64,000 bases of DNA, from assembly GCF_014647375.1 (NCBI RefSeq), contig NZ_BMPB01000015.1:1-64000 (forward strand). The letters are read 5' to 3'. How positions within the stretch are numbered: the stretch's first letter is position 1; every line of letters starts with the position of its first letter. The stretch comes from Parabacteroides faecis (GTDB lineage: Bacteria > Bacteroidota > Bacteroidia > Bacteroidales > Tannerellaceae). The translations under genes and the position numbers were made by a program. The notes under the pieces were generated by a model. It was not told the DNA's origin. It made no database searches and saw only the letters and a program-made list of their open reading frames with translations. Below, piece by piece: positions 54,701 to 62,218 of the stretch.

Positions 54701-55840
54701 AGCAAAACAGATCTTGTCTGCTCCAAGTAAAAGTTCATTTTGATTCCATTCATAAAATGAATTGACTTTTAGTGATTGATGGGAACTGGTTGTCATGTTT
54801 AACGGATAATTTGTAAACGGATTTTTTTCCGAAGAAGCGACATAAACTCCAGAGTTCTGGGTCGCAATCCATATATTGTGTTCTTTATCCGTATATAAGT
54901 AGTTGATCTCATTATTTAAAATCTGGGTATATAGAGGATTTTTTTGTTTATTTGAGACCTGTAGAGAATTGTCTGATGTGATTGAGTATAATCCTTGGCT
55001 GGTTCCGGCTATAATTTCTCCATTGTTCAGCTGTTGCAGGCTGCGAAAAATACATTCGTATGTCGATTCTTTTTGTATATGTGTATAGACAGGATAATAA
55101 CTGTCATTTTTGTTTTCTATTTTGACAATGCCGTCTCCCCATAAACAGACCCATAGATTTTTATCTTTATCCTGAAATAAATAATTGGCACGGTTTAATG
55201 GTGCAAGTGACGGATAATGGATGAATTTTTCCGTTTGAGTATTCAGTCTACATATTCCATAGCCATAAGTGGCGACCCATATATCTCCGGATTCATCTTC
55301 CAGCAATGCTTTTATTGCATTTCCACAGATGGAAGTGTTGTCATTGGGGCGATTTTTGTAAGTCGTGAAATTTCGTGAATCTCTGTTGTAGCGAAGTAGT
55401 CCGACTTGAGTGCCGATCCACAGGGTGCTGTCGCTAGAGAGAAGAAAAGAGTGAATATATGAATTTTGAAGACTATCGTTACTTATCGTTTCGATTTTGT
55501 TTGTTGATTTGTCCAGAATATTTATACCTTGTTCTGTTCCTATCCAGATACGATGGTCTATATCTTCAATTATAGCATTTACGATATTGCTTTGCAATAG
55601 CTTCGGGTGCTGATTGGAGGATTTGTATATTTTCAGGGAATATCCGTTGTAAGAACATAGTCCGTTGTTGGTTGCAAACCATATATATCCTTCACTATCC
55701 TGGAGTATTTGGTTAACTTGCTTACCGGGAAGTTTGTCCTGATTATTAATAGGACGTATCTTGTAGTTGCTCCATTCTGTTTCTGCATGATTATATAATG
55801 AAAATACAGATAAGAGCAATAGTAAAATTATTCTTTTCAT
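51740..55840 (-). CDS. Hybrid two-component system regulator (HTCS) of a polysaccharide locus
   Basis: A 1366-residue all-in-one sensor and transcription factor. In order: signal peptide; two seven-bladed propellers built from Reg_prop repeats (IWIGTEQGIN, LWVCLWGDG, IWLGTYFDGIY) to about residue 680; a Y_Y_Y domain (about 700-775); and a membrane helix near 790-812. Then come HisKA (NISHEFLTPLSI, His near 850), HATPase, a receiver (SDVMMPKMDG, Asp near 1156) and a C-terminal AraC-type HTH (about 1265-1355; ISEIAYQVGFKDARYFSVNFKKE). It should bind a breakdown product of the target glycan in the periplasm and switch on the co-oriented SusCD genes at 56.0-64.0 kb. Confidence 0.96.
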   Translation of the reverse strand: MKRIILLLLLSVFSLYNHAETEWSNYKIRPINNQDKLPGKQVNQILQDSEGYIWFATNNGLCSYNGYSLKIYKSSNQHPKLLQSNIVNAIIEDIDHRIWIGTEQGINILDKSTNKIETISNDSLQNSYIHSFLLSSDSTLWIGTQVGLLRYNRDSRNFTTYKNRPNDNTSICGNAIKALLEDESGDIWVATYGYGICRLNTQTEKFIHYPSLAPLNRANYLFQDKDKNLWVCLWGDGIVKIENKNDSYYPVYTHIQKESTYECIFRSLQQLNNGEIIAGTSQGLYSITSDNSLQVSNKQKNPLYTQILNNEINYLYTDKEHNIWIATQNSGVYVASSEKNPFTNYPLNMTTSSHQSLKVNSFYEWNQNELLLGADKICFAFYDKNKQELISYKKKQNYNNIFREWPGNLQFIFKHPYKNELWFGTQFGGLIICQVEKNEIISSRYYFHKLGQTPIGTTINSIVMDKDHNIWIGSDEGLNIITANDDTLSYRTYNRIQSICQDHTGAIWLGTYFDGIYRLRPGFDIRKLSFEIYNNNNKLINANEILCIFEDSHQNLWVGTKECGLQKYNREKNWFEPAPDMEDIQGNIIYNITEVNGKLILGTNQGLVLYDNTTYQSTILTDMDGLMDNNCMMNAMLNTGRGEIYYGTPKGFYIFHPDKLDPDSTDVKTVVTDFKIFHKSFDELPAKKQKQLSGDFHPLYTKQVTLTPADNNIGIEFAALSYIHPEKKRYKFKLDGFDKNWIYTDASQRTAYYTNLSAGSYKFHVKCINSSGIESSHDELFYINVLPPIYKTGYAYFFYFLLIASIAYLLYRFQLYRFRLQEAIKIEQIERIKSEELNQSKFRFFTNISHEFLTPLSIISCSFEELKRRFHIDNQTIKAAESNVFRLNKLIEEILEFQKAENNKLKLKITYGDIAAFIHEICHENFSLLVKNKNITLDVHCAPEHIAAWFDKDKIDKILYNLLSNAIKFSHTDGRGKIVVALTAEEPENEYQHKLLIIKVRNSGKGIEKEELPLIFNRFYEKNFRQSGKGNGIGLALTKSLVELHNGTIMVDSEPDGWTEFTIHIPISRKAFREEQIEDEKQDEIISIQTLIEEKDPSIININNTTDKYSLLLIEDDTELQTSLQHLLSCRYHTVVASNGQEGLEIATQINPDLIISDVMMPKMDGFELCKRIKENINISHIPIILLTAKIDGSDHLVGLKCGADSYITKPFNYTLLEAQIETILSNRKRTVEKFRSSPLTQEINLSVSSYEEKFLVNAIEIVKKHIEDPEFDVKQLLEEMQVSNSMLYRKLKALTNLSPNEFIRNIRLKTATELLRQKKGNISEIAYQVGFKDARYFSVNFKKEFNMTPSEYMEKSQSPKRSQTL

Positions 55841-55886
55841 TATAAGTAGTATTTTTCAAAATTGTATGACAAATATATAAAATAAG

Positions 55887-55928
55887 GTAACCTGAAAATC
55901 CTGAATTTCTTCATTTGTTTCAGGTTAC
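55887..55928 (-). terminator. Hairpin between the beta-helix gene and the HTCS gene
   Basis: A perfect 11-bp stem GTAACCTGAAA/TTTCAGGTTAC (55887-55897 with 55918-55928) lies 80 bases after the beta-helix stop and just upstream of the HTCS gene. It may terminate the PUL transcript or attenuate the sensor gene. Confidence 0.55.
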
Positions 55929-56008
55929 GAAAAAGCATTCTAAATCTAAGGTATATAAATCTTTGTAAAATAGTTTTTTACATGAAGATCACAATATATG
56001 TAAAAATG

Positions 56009-57622
56009 TTACTTTTTAAAAAATGAATCGATGGCTTCGTTGTCGACTGTCGTTATTCTTCCGGCAGAGATGTTGGCCGTACGGAGGAACGGTTTTAATG
56101 ACTCAAAGCCTGAAAGATCGTTCTTGATCATATTACTGTAAGTCTCATTTTCGAACTTTGCAGTTTTATCTTCCGGGATATTCTGGATATCTCCCAAATA
56201 ATAATTGTTTTCGAATTGATTATTCGTGGATGTACCTAAATGGAAAGTACTGATTTCGCTGACATAGAATAAATTATCCCGTACTATCGTACTGTCTGCA
56301 TCGCCGTAAGAAGGAGTGATGCAGATCAGGCTGCGCTGTACTTCTGGTGCTTTCTTTTTGTTGACGTGAATGATATTATTGTAAATCATCGTTTTTTTTG
56401 CCGGACCAGCTATATGGATAGTGGGGGAGAAGTAGCCCGATTTTGTTAATCTGGTCCGATTACCGTCGTTGATACTTATATTTCCCCGGATGATTGTATT
56501 ATTTGTCCCTACATTTTCCGGCATAGTGGACTCTCCCGTGTCACAGACCAATAGGAAACCTCCTTCATTGTCATGACTGTAATTATATTGTATAACTGTG
56601 TTGTTACAATTGTTATCAGAATCATACCCTTGTGCATCTCCCGGAGCTTTGTGATCGGAAACTTCATTATATTGAATGAGAGTATTATCGCAACTCCATG
56701 GCCAGATACCAGCAGCATATTCTCCTTCCGGTAGCATATCTGTACAATTTCTCATTATGTTATATTCTATTAGCGCTCCGTCACATCCTATAGGAACGAT
56801 ACCATCGCCGGGAACTTCTTCAATAAGGTTGTTTTTGACTACAACATTTCGGTTCGGATACCAGAAATCGCGTGTTGAGTATCCCCACCAGATCATGGCA
56901 TTGCGTTCGCAACGGCGAATCGTACAATCTTCTATGGTCAAACCGTCGAATGTACTGGGGATTTTTCCTTCATTTACGATATAGATACCAGATCCACCAC
57001 CTTCTTTTTTCATCAGACTTCCGTTTACGTCATGGATGTAAAGTCCTTTCAGCAGGATGGAATGTGCTGTTCCGTAGTTATCCAGATGAACTTTAATACC
57101 TGTTCTGTTCGGTAGGCGTTCTTTTCCGGTATTAATGATTTCTAGATTTTGAATAGTTATATATGAAGAGTTATATACGTATACGGCATAGGCAGAGTTA
57201 TCATATCCGACTATGCACGGATTATTCCCTCTATCCCCATAAGCATCGATGATGATCTGCTGTTCAGGAGTACCTGTTCCTTTTATGTGAAGTTCTCCGG
57301 TAAATATTTCTCCTTTCTTTAAGAGAACTTTATCTCCGGCTTTTAAATTAAGTGATTGAATTTTATTGAGACTTTTCCAGGCTTCTTCCGGTGAAGTCCC
57401 TTGATTGTTATCATTTCCTGCGGTAGCATCTAAATAATAGGTATGAGAACAGGATGTAAAATAGCCGGTTGAAGGGGAACATGCACAGAAAAGAATAACG
57501 AGAAGAAATGTCAATGATTTAGTCTTTTTCCATTGCATAAACAACTTATTATTAAATCGGGCAAATGTTATCCCTTTCATAGGAATAGTTTGAATAGAGA
57601 ATATGGATGTTACCAGTTTCAT
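56009..57622 (-). CDS. Secreted right-handed beta-helix protein, probable polysaccharide lyase or hydrolase
   Basis: A 537-residue frame. The lipoprotein signal MQWKKTKSLTFLLVILFCAC suggests the true start is ATG 57538 (509 residues) rather than 57622. YYLDATAGNDNNQGTSPEEA and DKVLLKKGEIFTGELHI are the usual N-cap of parallel beta-helix glycan enzymes. Repeated coils rich in Asn and Tyr follow (YNEVSDHK, QYNYSHDNEGG). I cannot identify the CAZy family or catalytic residues. Its place after SusC/SusD in the locus fits a surface enzyme acting on a uronate- or pectin-like glycan. Confidence 0.8.
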   Translation of the reverse strand: MKLVTSIFSIQTIPMKGITFARFNNKLFMQWKKTKSLTFLLVILFCACSPSTGYFTSCSHTYYLDATAGNDNNQGTSPEEAWKSLNKIQSLNLKAGDKVLLKKGEIFTGELHIKGTGTPEQQIIIDAYGDRGNNPCIVGYDNSAYAVYVYNSSYITIQNLEIINTGKERLPNRTGIKVHLDNYGTAHSILLKGLYIHDVNGSLMKKEGGGSGIYIVNEGKIPSTFDGLTIEDCTIRRCERNAMIWWGYSTRDFWYPNRNVVVKNNLIEEVPGDGIVPIGCDGALIEYNIMRNCTDMLPEGEYAAGIWPWSCDNTLIQYNEVSDHKAPGDAQGYDSDNNCNNTVIQYNYSHDNEGGFLLVCDTGESTMPENVGTNNTIIRGNISINDGNRTRLTKSGYFSPTIHIAGPAKKTMIYNNIIHVNKKKAPEVQRSLICITPSYGDADSTIVRDNLFYVSEISTFHLGTSTNNQFENNYYLGDIQNIPEDKTAKFENETYSNMIKNDLSGFESLKPFLRTANISAGRITTVDNEAIDSFFKK

Positions 57623-57699
57623 TCGTTTTATTATTGAGTAAATTAGTGAAAGATAATCAGGAGAACTCTGTTTTATTAAAAATTCTCCTGGTTATATAG

Positions 57700-59388
57700 T
57701 TACCATCCCGGATTTTGACCTAATCCCGGATTTATATAAATTTCAGACTGGGGAATCGGATATAGATACATACAATCTTTAAAGATTCTTTTTTCAACAA
57801 GTACTTTTTGGTAATTGAAAGAACCATCTTCATTTTTAGTAATATCTACTCCATAAATGTCGGTTGTTTGATCGGCTATTTTCCATCGTCGGATATCCCA
57901 GAAACGGTGATCTTCGAATGACAACTCCACCCTACGCTCGTTTCTTAGTTTCGCTTTGAATTCTTCGGTAGTTAAATTGTCCGGATATCCCGGCATGTCT
58001 ACATGGGTTCGTTCCCGTATAATTTTAACAGCTTCATTTGCTGATATCGGATAACCTTCTTTGTAGTGAGGATCTCCGTAAGCTTCCATCATTGCTTCAG
58101 CAAAGTTTAATAATACTTCGCTATACCGCATGATATTCCATACATGTCGCTTGCTGGTGACAAATTCACTTTTTAAACTGGTACTGCCGTCTACATATTT
58201 TCTTAAATAGTAACCTGTTACTGTTGCATTTTTCTGGGGTTTTCCGCTTCTACCCCCATACCAACATTCTACTTGTTGATCATAGACCCACCAGGCTCCG
58301 TTCTGTGCAACCAACTCATACATTCGGGGATCTCTCCCTTCGTAAGGGTTTTGAGGATCGTAGTTTGGATCGGCATGTTCGTATCCGGCGTTAGGAATAA
58401 CAGGTAATCCACTCTCTTGCATTTCATACGCTTCCACCAGATTTTCGGTTGGACAATGTCCGGTGCTTCCGCCTCCTTCTATTCCAATTGGAAAGTTAAC
58501 ACGTTCAAACCAATTGTCTTCTCTTTGCATAACGCCGAAAATCAGTTCATTATTATTTGTGTAGTTGTTATTCCAAAGACTCCATAAGTCGGGAAGCGGC
58601 ATATAGCCGAAATCCCAGGCATTATCAATAACGTCTGCTGCAGCTTTGGCTGCCGATTTCCATTTCTCAATATCATTGTTCGGATTGAATAATGGACTGG
58701 CTGCATAGAGTAGTGCCCTTGATTTTAAGGCCATGGCCGCTCCTCTTGTAGCACGTCCGGTCTCGCTTTTGATCAACTCTTTATAACTGATGGGTAGGTG
58801 AGGTGCTATGGCATCACATTCATCAGCAATAAACTGAATGATGGTCTCAAATGGAGTGCGTTTCTGCAGATTAGCCTCTTCTTCTGTTAGAAGTGTTGTG
58901 ATAAGAGGTATGTCTCCGTAACGTTTGGCTAACTCAAAATAGAAATAGGCACGTAGGAAGCGAGCTTCGTACGGATAGTATTTGAATTGAGCCATGATAT
59001 CATTATAATCTTCATTGTGCTTCAGATCTTCGAATTCCTGACCTTCCGTTTCTTTTAGAAACATATTTACAGCACGGATTCCTTTGAAATAGTCCCATTT
59101 GTCATCAAGTGTGTTGATCGCACTCCATGCTCCGTTGTTGAAACTATGTACAGGTGAAAGATTATCAACGAAAATAGCTTCATCGCATGCAGCTGACCGC
59201 ATGGCATCATCACCTATTGTACCGAATGCAGCCGGAACATAGGAGTAAATATTGGTCAGAAAGTTACTGGTATATTTGAAACTGGAAAAAACAGCTTCTT
59301 TTTCCAGAAAATCGGATTCGTCGTGGTCCAGATAGTTACATGAACTTATACTGAAAGCGAGTAAACATATAAATAATTTAGTTTTCAT
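57700..59388 (-). CDS. SusD-like surface lipoprotein
   Basis: A 562-residue RagB/SusD protein with lipobox ISSC (Cys17), N-terminal NYLDHDESDFLEKEAVFSSF and the TPR-like core (EARFLRAYFYFELAKRYGDIPLI). The C-terminal segment RNERRVELSFEDHRFWDIRRWK is the family signature, and it ends in LGQNPGW. It follows SusC after 25 bases and captures oligosaccharides at the cell surface. Confidence 0.95.
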   Translation of the reverse strand: MKTKLFICLLAFSISSCNYLDHDESDFLEKEAVFSSFKYTSNFLTNIYSYVPAAFGTIGDDAMRSAACDEAIFVDNLSPVHSFNNGAWSAINTLDDKWDYFKGIRAVNMFLKETEGQEFEDLKHNEDYNDIMAQFKYYPYEARFLRAYFYFELAKRYGDIPLITTLLTEEEANLQKRTPFETIIQFIADECDAIAPHLPISYKELIKSETGRATRGAAMALKSRALLYAASPLFNPNNDIEKWKSAAKAAADVIDNAWDFGYMPLPDLWSLWNNNYTNNNELIFGVMQREDNWFERVNFPIGIEGGGSTGHCPTENLVEAYEMQESGLPVIPNAGYEHADPNYDPQNPYEGRDPRMYELVAQNGAWWVYDQQVECWYGGRSGKPQKNATVTGYYLRKYVDGSTSLKSEFVTSKRHVWNIMRYSEVLLNFAEAMMEAYGDPHYKEGYPISANEAVKIIRERTHVDMPGYPDNLTTEEFKAKLRNERRVELSFEDHRFWDIRRWKIADQTTDIYGVDITKNEDGSFNYQKVLVEKRIFKDCMYLYPIPQSEIYINPGLGQNPGW

Positions 59389-59413
59389 TCTTTTGTTGTT
59401 TATGAGTTTGATA

Positions 59414-62182
59414 TTAGAATGTCAGGTCGAAACCAAAATGAACGGACCGTTGTGCCGGATAAGATTTCCATATAACTTCGGGATCTGTCTCTTTTACATT
59501 ATCCAGAGAGAATAAGTCCATACCTTTAACAAACAGTCTGAATTCCTGTAAGCGGAATCGCTCGATAACATTTTCCGGTAATTTGTAATAAGCTTCAGCC
59601 GAACGTAGTTTCAGGAAAGAAATGTTCTTCATGAATACAGAGTTACTCCGGTAGTTATTGGCACTTTCCGTGGTAGTCAGACGTGGATAAATGGCATCTG
59701 AATTATCAGCACCAGGTCTCCAGCAATTTTCTAGATAATGTGTAGAAATCGTTTGATTGTTCATCAAAGGATAGTAAAGGCTACTAAGGTCCCGCTGTAC
59801 AGTATAGTGGCCTGCTCCTTGGAATTGAGCATTGATACCGAAACCTTTATATTCTAGATCGAATCCGGCTGAATAGAAAATTTCCGGACATTGCGTATTA
59901 TATCCCATAGGAATAACATCCAGTTCGTCGATTCGTTTATCTCCATTTTGATCTTTGTATTTTAGATCCCCTGGGTATACAGTTGAAAATGTCTGTGTCG
60001 GACTATTATTGATATCTGCCTGATCTTTAAAGAATCCGATCACTTCCAACCCGTAAAATTGATTTATCCGTCCTCCCGTTGATTTAAGGTAATTATACGG
60101 TTTAAAAGCTTCATTCATCTCAATAATCTTATTCCTTGAAAAAGTAAACTGACCGTTTATATTAAAAGCAAAATTACCAATATGTTTTCCTATGTTCATT
60201 CCGATTTCAACACCGTAATTATTTACTATTCCGTTGGGAGAATTTGATGCCGTTGCACCAAAAAAGCCGGAAGTAACGTTTCCGTTCGGAACCATAATGT
60301 CGTATCTGTGATCAAAATAAGCCTCCAGATTGAAATCTATTAAATTCAATAAGCGCATATCAATACCGAGATTCGCTTTGCTACTTTTCTCGAAAGTCGC
60401 ATTTAAACTAGGTAACTGACCTTCTGCTATACCGCCGTTACTTATGAAGTCATCGCCAAAGATGAATCCTCCGCCACCTCCAAAAGGGTACTTATCCATA
60501 TTTTTCCAAACATCATCGTTTCCGGTTAAACCATAGGATAAACGCAGTTTCAGTAAATCCAACCAAGTGGCTTCTTTTAAGAATGCTTCTCTGTTAAGTA
60601 GCCAGGCCGCAGATACTGCAGGAAAGAATCCCCAGCGGCTATTTTTAGGTAAACGGCTGGTTCCGGATACAGCCATGTTTAGATCAAAGTAGTATTTGTT
60701 CATTAAGCCATAATGAGCATTCGCTACGATGTCCTGGTGCATATACGTGTTATGTTGTCCCAGATAAACGTTTTTATCTTGTTTGTAACGGATCGATGCA
60801 AACAGATTGCTTGAAGAAAATGATTTCTGATAATTCAATGCGAACTGAATATTGGAATGGCGGTTTTGATCATTTAGCCAACTGTTGAATCCTAATTGTT
60901 TTTCTTCTTTTCCATATTGTGTATTAATAGTATCTGTTGGAATCCCTTCACTATTAAGATGAGCAATATTCGATTCATACAAGTATTGTTTGGCACGTGT
61001 GTCCCATGTTTCCGAATAGGCATCGAAACCAATACGAAATTCAGCGCTGACTCCGGGCAACCAGGAATCCAGATCCTGAGTCAACGTCATGTCTGCCAAT
61101 AATGTGCGGGCATGCGAGGTACTGTAGCCCGTTGAAGAACTTTCTGCAACGGGATTTTTGGCGTACATATCCGAGCCCCCCCATATACCATTATGCGTTT
61201 TAACAGGAAAGGCATTTGCCGGAAGGGTGTATAGTGTACTCATAAGAGCATCATCAGAAATTCCTCCGGGTTCGTATTTCTCTTTTATTTTACCAGATAG
61301 ATTTACTTTTACGTGAGTAGAAGATGTGATATCTATATCGAGATTCGTTCGTACATTCAATATCGAATTTCCGAATTGAGTAGAGTAGGAATCTTGATTG
61401 GTGTTTTTAAGTAATCCTTTATCTGATATAAAGTTGAGCAATGAATAATAACGAATACGATCAGAACCTCCGTTAGCCGTAAAATTGACCTGGTCACGTT
61501 GTCCATGATCTCGCAGGGTTTCTTTTATCCAATCTACGTTAGGAAAAAGCGTTGGGTATTTTCCACTCCGGTAGGCATCAGTTTCTTGTTGTGTATAACG
61601 TTGAGCCAACCCTTCGTTTGTCAGTCCTTCGTTAACAGCCTCTGCGTAGGTTGCTGCATCGACCATTTTAGGAAGACGCATTGGTGTTGTGATGCTATGT
61701 TGATAAGATACGTGAATATTGGCTTTCCCCTTTTTCCCTCGTTTCGTTTTTACCAGCATAACCCCATTGGCTCCTCTGACTCCGTAAGGTGCTAATGCTG
61801 CTGCATCTTTTAAAATAGTAACGTCTTCTATTTCTTCAAGGACCAATGAGTTGATGTCGCGTTCCAAACCGTCAACAAGCACTAATATGGAGTTGTTGAC
61901 CAGAGAACCGATTCCGCGAATATTCATACTTGGATAGCCTTCTCCGTCACCATATCCACCATTTTGCCGGATAAAAAGACCGTTCAGTTTTCCAAAAAGA
62001 GCATTTGCCGGGTTAATGTTGGAACGTTTCATTAGTTCTTTGCTATTGACAGAAGAAGCTGCAATCGTTGTTTCATCGACCTGTTCATCTGCCTGTCCTG
62101 TCACTTTTTCACTCTGTGCCCAAACAGATGGAGTGGCACACAGAAAAGATAGTGATATGATTGGAATTAATTTATTTCTCAT
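59414..62182 (-). CDS. SusC-like TonB-dependent outer-membrane transporter
   Basis: About 922 residues from ATG 62182 (TTG 62194 is in frame but less likely). After a signal peptide (PSVWAQ) comes a short linker directly followed by the plug (SMNIRGIGSLVNNSILVLVD; IEDVTILKDAAALAPYGVRG) and the barrel ending in VHFGFDLTF. The carboxypeptidase-regulatory-like N-terminal domain is missing, as in the other SusC of this window. It lies between two SusD genes and pairs with the downstream one. Confidence 0.94.
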   Translation of the reverse strand: MRNKLIPIISLSFLCATPSVWAQSEKVTGQADEQVDETTIAASSVNSKELMKRSNINPANALFGKLNGLFIRQNGGYGDGEGYPSMNIRGIGSLVNNSILVLVDGLERDINSLVLEEIEDVTILKDAAALAPYGVRGANGVMLVKTKRGKKGKANIHVSYQHSITTPMRLPKMVDAATYAEAVNEGLTNEGLAQRYTQQETDAYRSGKYPTLFPNVDWIKETLRDHGQRDQVNFTANGGSDRIRYYSLLNFISDKGLLKNTNQDSYSTQFGNSILNVRTNLDIDITSSTHVKVNLSGKIKEKYEPGGISDDALMSTLYTLPANAFPVKTHNGIWGGSDMYAKNPVAESSSTGYSTSHARTLLADMTLTQDLDSWLPGVSAEFRIGFDAYSETWDTRAKQYLYESNIAHLNSEGIPTDTINTQYGKEEKQLGFNSWLNDQNRHSNIQFALNYQKSFSSSNLFASIRYKQDKNVYLGQHNTYMHQDIVANAHYGLMNKYYFDLNMAVSGTSRLPKNSRWGFFPAVSAAWLLNREAFLKEATWLDLLKLRLSYGLTGNDDVWKNMDKYPFGGGGGFIFGDDFISNGGIAEGQLPSLNATFEKSSKANLGIDMRLLNLIDFNLEAYFDHRYDIMVPNGNVTSGFFGATASNSPNGIVNNYGVEIGMNIGKHIGNFAFNINGQFTFSRNKIIEMNEAFKPYNYLKSTGGRINQFYGLEVIGFFKDQADINNSPTQTFSTVYPGDLKYKDQNGDKRIDELDVIPMGYNTQCPEIFYSAGFDLEYKGFGINAQFQGAGHYTVQRDLSSLYYPLMNNQTISTHYLENCWRPGADNSDAIYPRLTTTESANNYRSNSVFMKNISFLKLRSAEAYYKLPENVIERFRLQEFRLFVKGMDLFSLDNVKETDPEVIWKSYPAQRSVHFGFDLTF

Positions 62183-62218
62183 GTTATTTCTCAAATTTAG
62201 TATTCGTAATAAAGGTTA